DNA from: Marinobacter sp. F3R08
GTDB taxonomy: Bacteria; Pseudomonadota; Gammaproteobacteria; Pseudomonadales; Oleiphilaceae
Length of the DNA stretch: 64,000 bases
Direction of reading: 5' to 3'
NCBI RefSeq assembly: GCF_018860425.1
Contig: NZ_JAHKPI010000005.1
Span: forward strand, 1 to 64,000
Shown: in pieces, positions 62,181-64,000 of the stretch
Numbering within the stretch: position 1 is the first letter of the stretch
How the letters are laid out: every line of letters begins with the position of its first letter
Position numbers and translations under genes: made by a program
The notes under the pieces: generated by a model
The model's database searches: none
The model's input: the letters and a program-made list of their open reading frames with translations, nothing else
Told to the model about the DNA's origin: nothing

Positions 62181-64000
62181 TTAACGGAGCAAGTCGTTCT
62201 TGATGATCTTCGGTGTAATGAAGATCAACAGCTCACTACGCTCGTCAATGTGCTCTGTACGCTTGAAAAGGCGCCCCAGGTAGGGAATATCACCAAGGAA
62301 CGGTGTCTTGGTCGTCTGAGTTGCGACCTCAGACTGGAAGATACCGCCAAGGACTACGGTTTCGCCATTGCCCACCAAAACCTGAGTTGTGACAGAGTTT
62401 GTATTGATAGACGGAATACCAGCCGTGACTTCGCCTCTGGAATCCTGATTCACCACCAGGTCCATGATGATTTTGTCATCAGGCGTAATCTGAGGCGTTA
62501 CTTCCAGTGAGAGAACGGCCTCTTTGAACTCAATGTTGGTTGCACCGCTGGAGGTGGCCTCCTGATAGGGAATTTCTTCACCTGACTTGATTGATGCCGT
62601 TTGACGATCGGCAGTCACCACCCTTGGCTGGGAAACCACTTCTGCCTTGCCATCGCTTTCCAAAGCGGACAACTCAAGATCAACCAGGAAGTTATCGCTA
62701 CCCCAGCCTATGGCAAAAGAAGAAGCACCGTCGTCAGTAACACCAAGATCCACCGCAAGTGCGCCCGGGAAAGTGATGGTGTTGCTGGTTCCACCGGCAG
62801 CCTGCCTGGCTTCTTCTACAGCACTTTGAGAACCACCAACGGTGAACACATTGTCCCCGCTGACATCATAGGCTGCGCCGCCCCAGCTAACCCCCAGATC
62901 TTCAGCGACATTGGTCTGGGCCCGAACAATACGCGCCTCAATAGACACCTGACGCACAGGAACATCCCAGGTCGACACCAATCTGCGAATTTCCTCAAGC
63001 TTATCCGCAGTCTCACGAACACTGATGGTGTTTGTTCGAACGTCGGAAGACACGAAGCCACGATCAGAGATCAGCTCTTCGTCTTCTTTGATCAAGGCAA
63101 CAATATCAGCCGCCTTGGCGTAGTTCACCTGAACAATGTCCAGACGCACAGGTGCCAGTTCAGCAATCTGCTTGCTGGTTTCCAGCTCCAGCTTCTCCCG
63201 TGCAGCGATCTCATCCGCAGGCGCTACCAGCAGAACGTTACCGATCTGGCGCTTATCAAGCCCTTTGGTCTTTAGGATCAGTTCCAGTGCCTGGTCCCAG
63301 GGTACGTTCTGAAGACGCAGCGTAATACTGCCACCGACCGTGTCACTGGCCACCAGGTTCAACCCGGTAAAATCAGCAATCAACTGCAGAACCGAACGGA
63401 CTTCAATATCCTGGAAGTTCAGAGACAGCTTGTCACCGGTGTACGGGAACTTCTCTTCCCTGCGGGAATCAGCTTCTTCCTGGCTCAGCTCCTCGACACT
63501 GACCGTAAACTCGCTGCCAGACTGGTAAGCGATATAGTCGTAGTTCCCTTCCGGACTGATCTCAACGACCGCATTCCCATCTTCAACAAAGGTGTCGATG
63601 CGGGTGACCGGCGTGGCAAAATCTGTCACATCCAACCGGCGACGAAGATCCGAGGGAACTTCAATCCCATCCATTGTCAGGCGGATCTTGCCGGCACGCT
63701 CGGTCAGGTCCACCGACGCACTGGAACTCCCGAGATCAACCAGCACACGGCCTTCACCGTCCTTGCCACGGCGGAAATCCACTCCGGCAAGGGCGTTAGA
63801 CGAAGTTGAGCTCGAAGATGAGACAGTTTGGGGCTGAGGAGCGGTCGAACTCACCGCAACACCGTCAGTCTGCCCACCGATTGTCATAATCAGAGAGTTG
63901 CCGGAACGAACGGTATCGTAAGGTGTCAACTCAACCAGGTTAAAAATCAACCGGGTACGATCTTTGGTTTCCACCACCGTCATACTCTGGGCATTACCTG
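62181..64000 (-). CDS. pilQ: Type IV pilus secretin PilQ (partial, 5' end beyond the window)
   Basis: PilQ forms the outer membrane channel through which the pilus emerges. The frame runs open to the right edge; the last visible residues before MTVVETKD are GNAQS, so the start and signal peptide lie outside. At least 606 residues are present. They show AMIN domains (beginning in SMTVVETKDRTRLIFNL and around DFRRGKDGEGRVLVDL), secretin N-domains (SLNFQDIEVRSVLQLIADFTGLNLV; TISVRETADKLEEIRRLV) and the C-terminal secretin domain (VVSQPRVVTADRQTASIKSGEEIPY, LVGNGETVVLGGIF, PFLGDIPYLGRLFK). Position next to aroK is conserved in pseudomonads, where pilMNOPQ precedes it. Confidence 0.96.
   Translation of the reverse strand, partial: GNAQSMTVVETKDRTRLIFNLVELTPYDTVRSGNSLIMTIGGQTDGVAVSSTAPQPQTVSSSSSTSSNALAGVDFRRGKDGEGRVLVDLGSSSASVDLTERAGKIRLTMDGIEVPSDLRRRLDVTDFATPVTRIDTFVEDGNAVVEISPEGNYDYIAYQSGSEFTVSVEELSQEEADSRREEKFPYTGDKLSLNFQDIEVRSVLQLIADFTGLNLVASDTVGGSITLRLQNVPWDQALELILKTKGLDKRQIGNVLLVAPADEIAAREKLELETSKQIAELAPVRLDIVQVNYAKAADIVALIKEDEELISDRGFVSSDVRTNTISVRETADKLEEIRRLVSTWDVPVRQVSIEARIVRAQTNVAEDLGVSWGGAAYDVSGDNVFTVGGSQSAVEEARQAAGGTSNTITFPGALAVDLGVTDDGASSFAIGWGSDNFLVDLELSALESDGKAEVVSQPRVVTADRQTASIKSGEEIPYQEATSSGATNIEFKEAVLSLEVTPQITPDDKIIMDLVVNQDSRGEVTAGIPSINTNSVTTQVLVGNGETVVLGGIFQSEVATQTTKTPFLGDIPYLGRLFKRTEHIDERSELLIFITPKIIKNDLLR

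Overview
The window is a dense chromosomal segment from a marine gammaproteobacterium, most likely Marinobacter or a close relative. This placement is my inference. It rests on three things: gene order that follows several Pseudomonas aeruginosa housekeeping neighbourhoods, a wax ester synthase/diacylglycerol acyltransferase of the kind typical of Marinobacter, and moderate-to-high GC. I see no prophage, insertion sequence, integron, CRISPR array, toxin-antitoxin module or defence island, and no tRNA or rRNA gene lies fully inside the window.

Layout, left to right. At the left edge (1-120) a strong rRNA-type promoter with an UP element points left, out of the window. Next come pssA and the branched-chain amino acid genes ilvI-ilvH-ilvC (483-4684, minus strand), with a long structured leader upstream of ilvI. 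A small secreted DUF4124 protein follows, then clpB (with a sigma-32-type promoter), pgeF/yfiH, rluD, the divergent bamD, and glutamine-dependent nadE. A type IV pilus block spans 13021-23383: pilS-pilR-fimT on the plus strand, converging on the minor pilin operon fimU-pilV-pilW-pilX-pilY1-pilE on the minus strand. Then come ispH-fkpB-lspA-ileS-ribF-murJ, rpsT, proB, obgE, rpmA-rplU and ispB, an order known from pseudomonads.

The middle (36030-40935) is the least conserved part. It holds a glutathionyl-hydroquinone reductase divergent from a LysR regulator, the wax ester synthase, a DUF2057-like lipoprotein and a short DUF6316-like protein. From 40954 to 47582 runs a minus-strand cluster, nrdR-ribD-ribBA-ribH-nusB-thiL-pgpA, preceded by glyA. 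The pair ettA-radA, a PilZ protein and hemE follow. The right end (52619-64000) is gltB-gltD, a DamX-like AAA+/SPOR protein, aroB, aroK and the 3' part of pilQ, again in Pseudomonas-like order.

Functionally the window supplies phospholipid, branched-chain amino acid, riboflavin, isoprenoid, NAD, shikimate and glutamate biosynthesis, plus envelope biogenesis (BamD, MurJ, LspA, PgpA, DamX) and the regulation, minor pilins and secretin of type IV pili. I did not find an undescribed multi-gene system. The observations most worth a second look are a three-copy palindrome placed between convergent genes, the ilvI leader, a RibBA whose GTP cyclohydrolase II half has lost its zinc cysteines, a variant acyltransferase motif in the wax synthase, a FimT with a calcium-loop-like motif, and a perfect inverted repeat between rplU and ispB.
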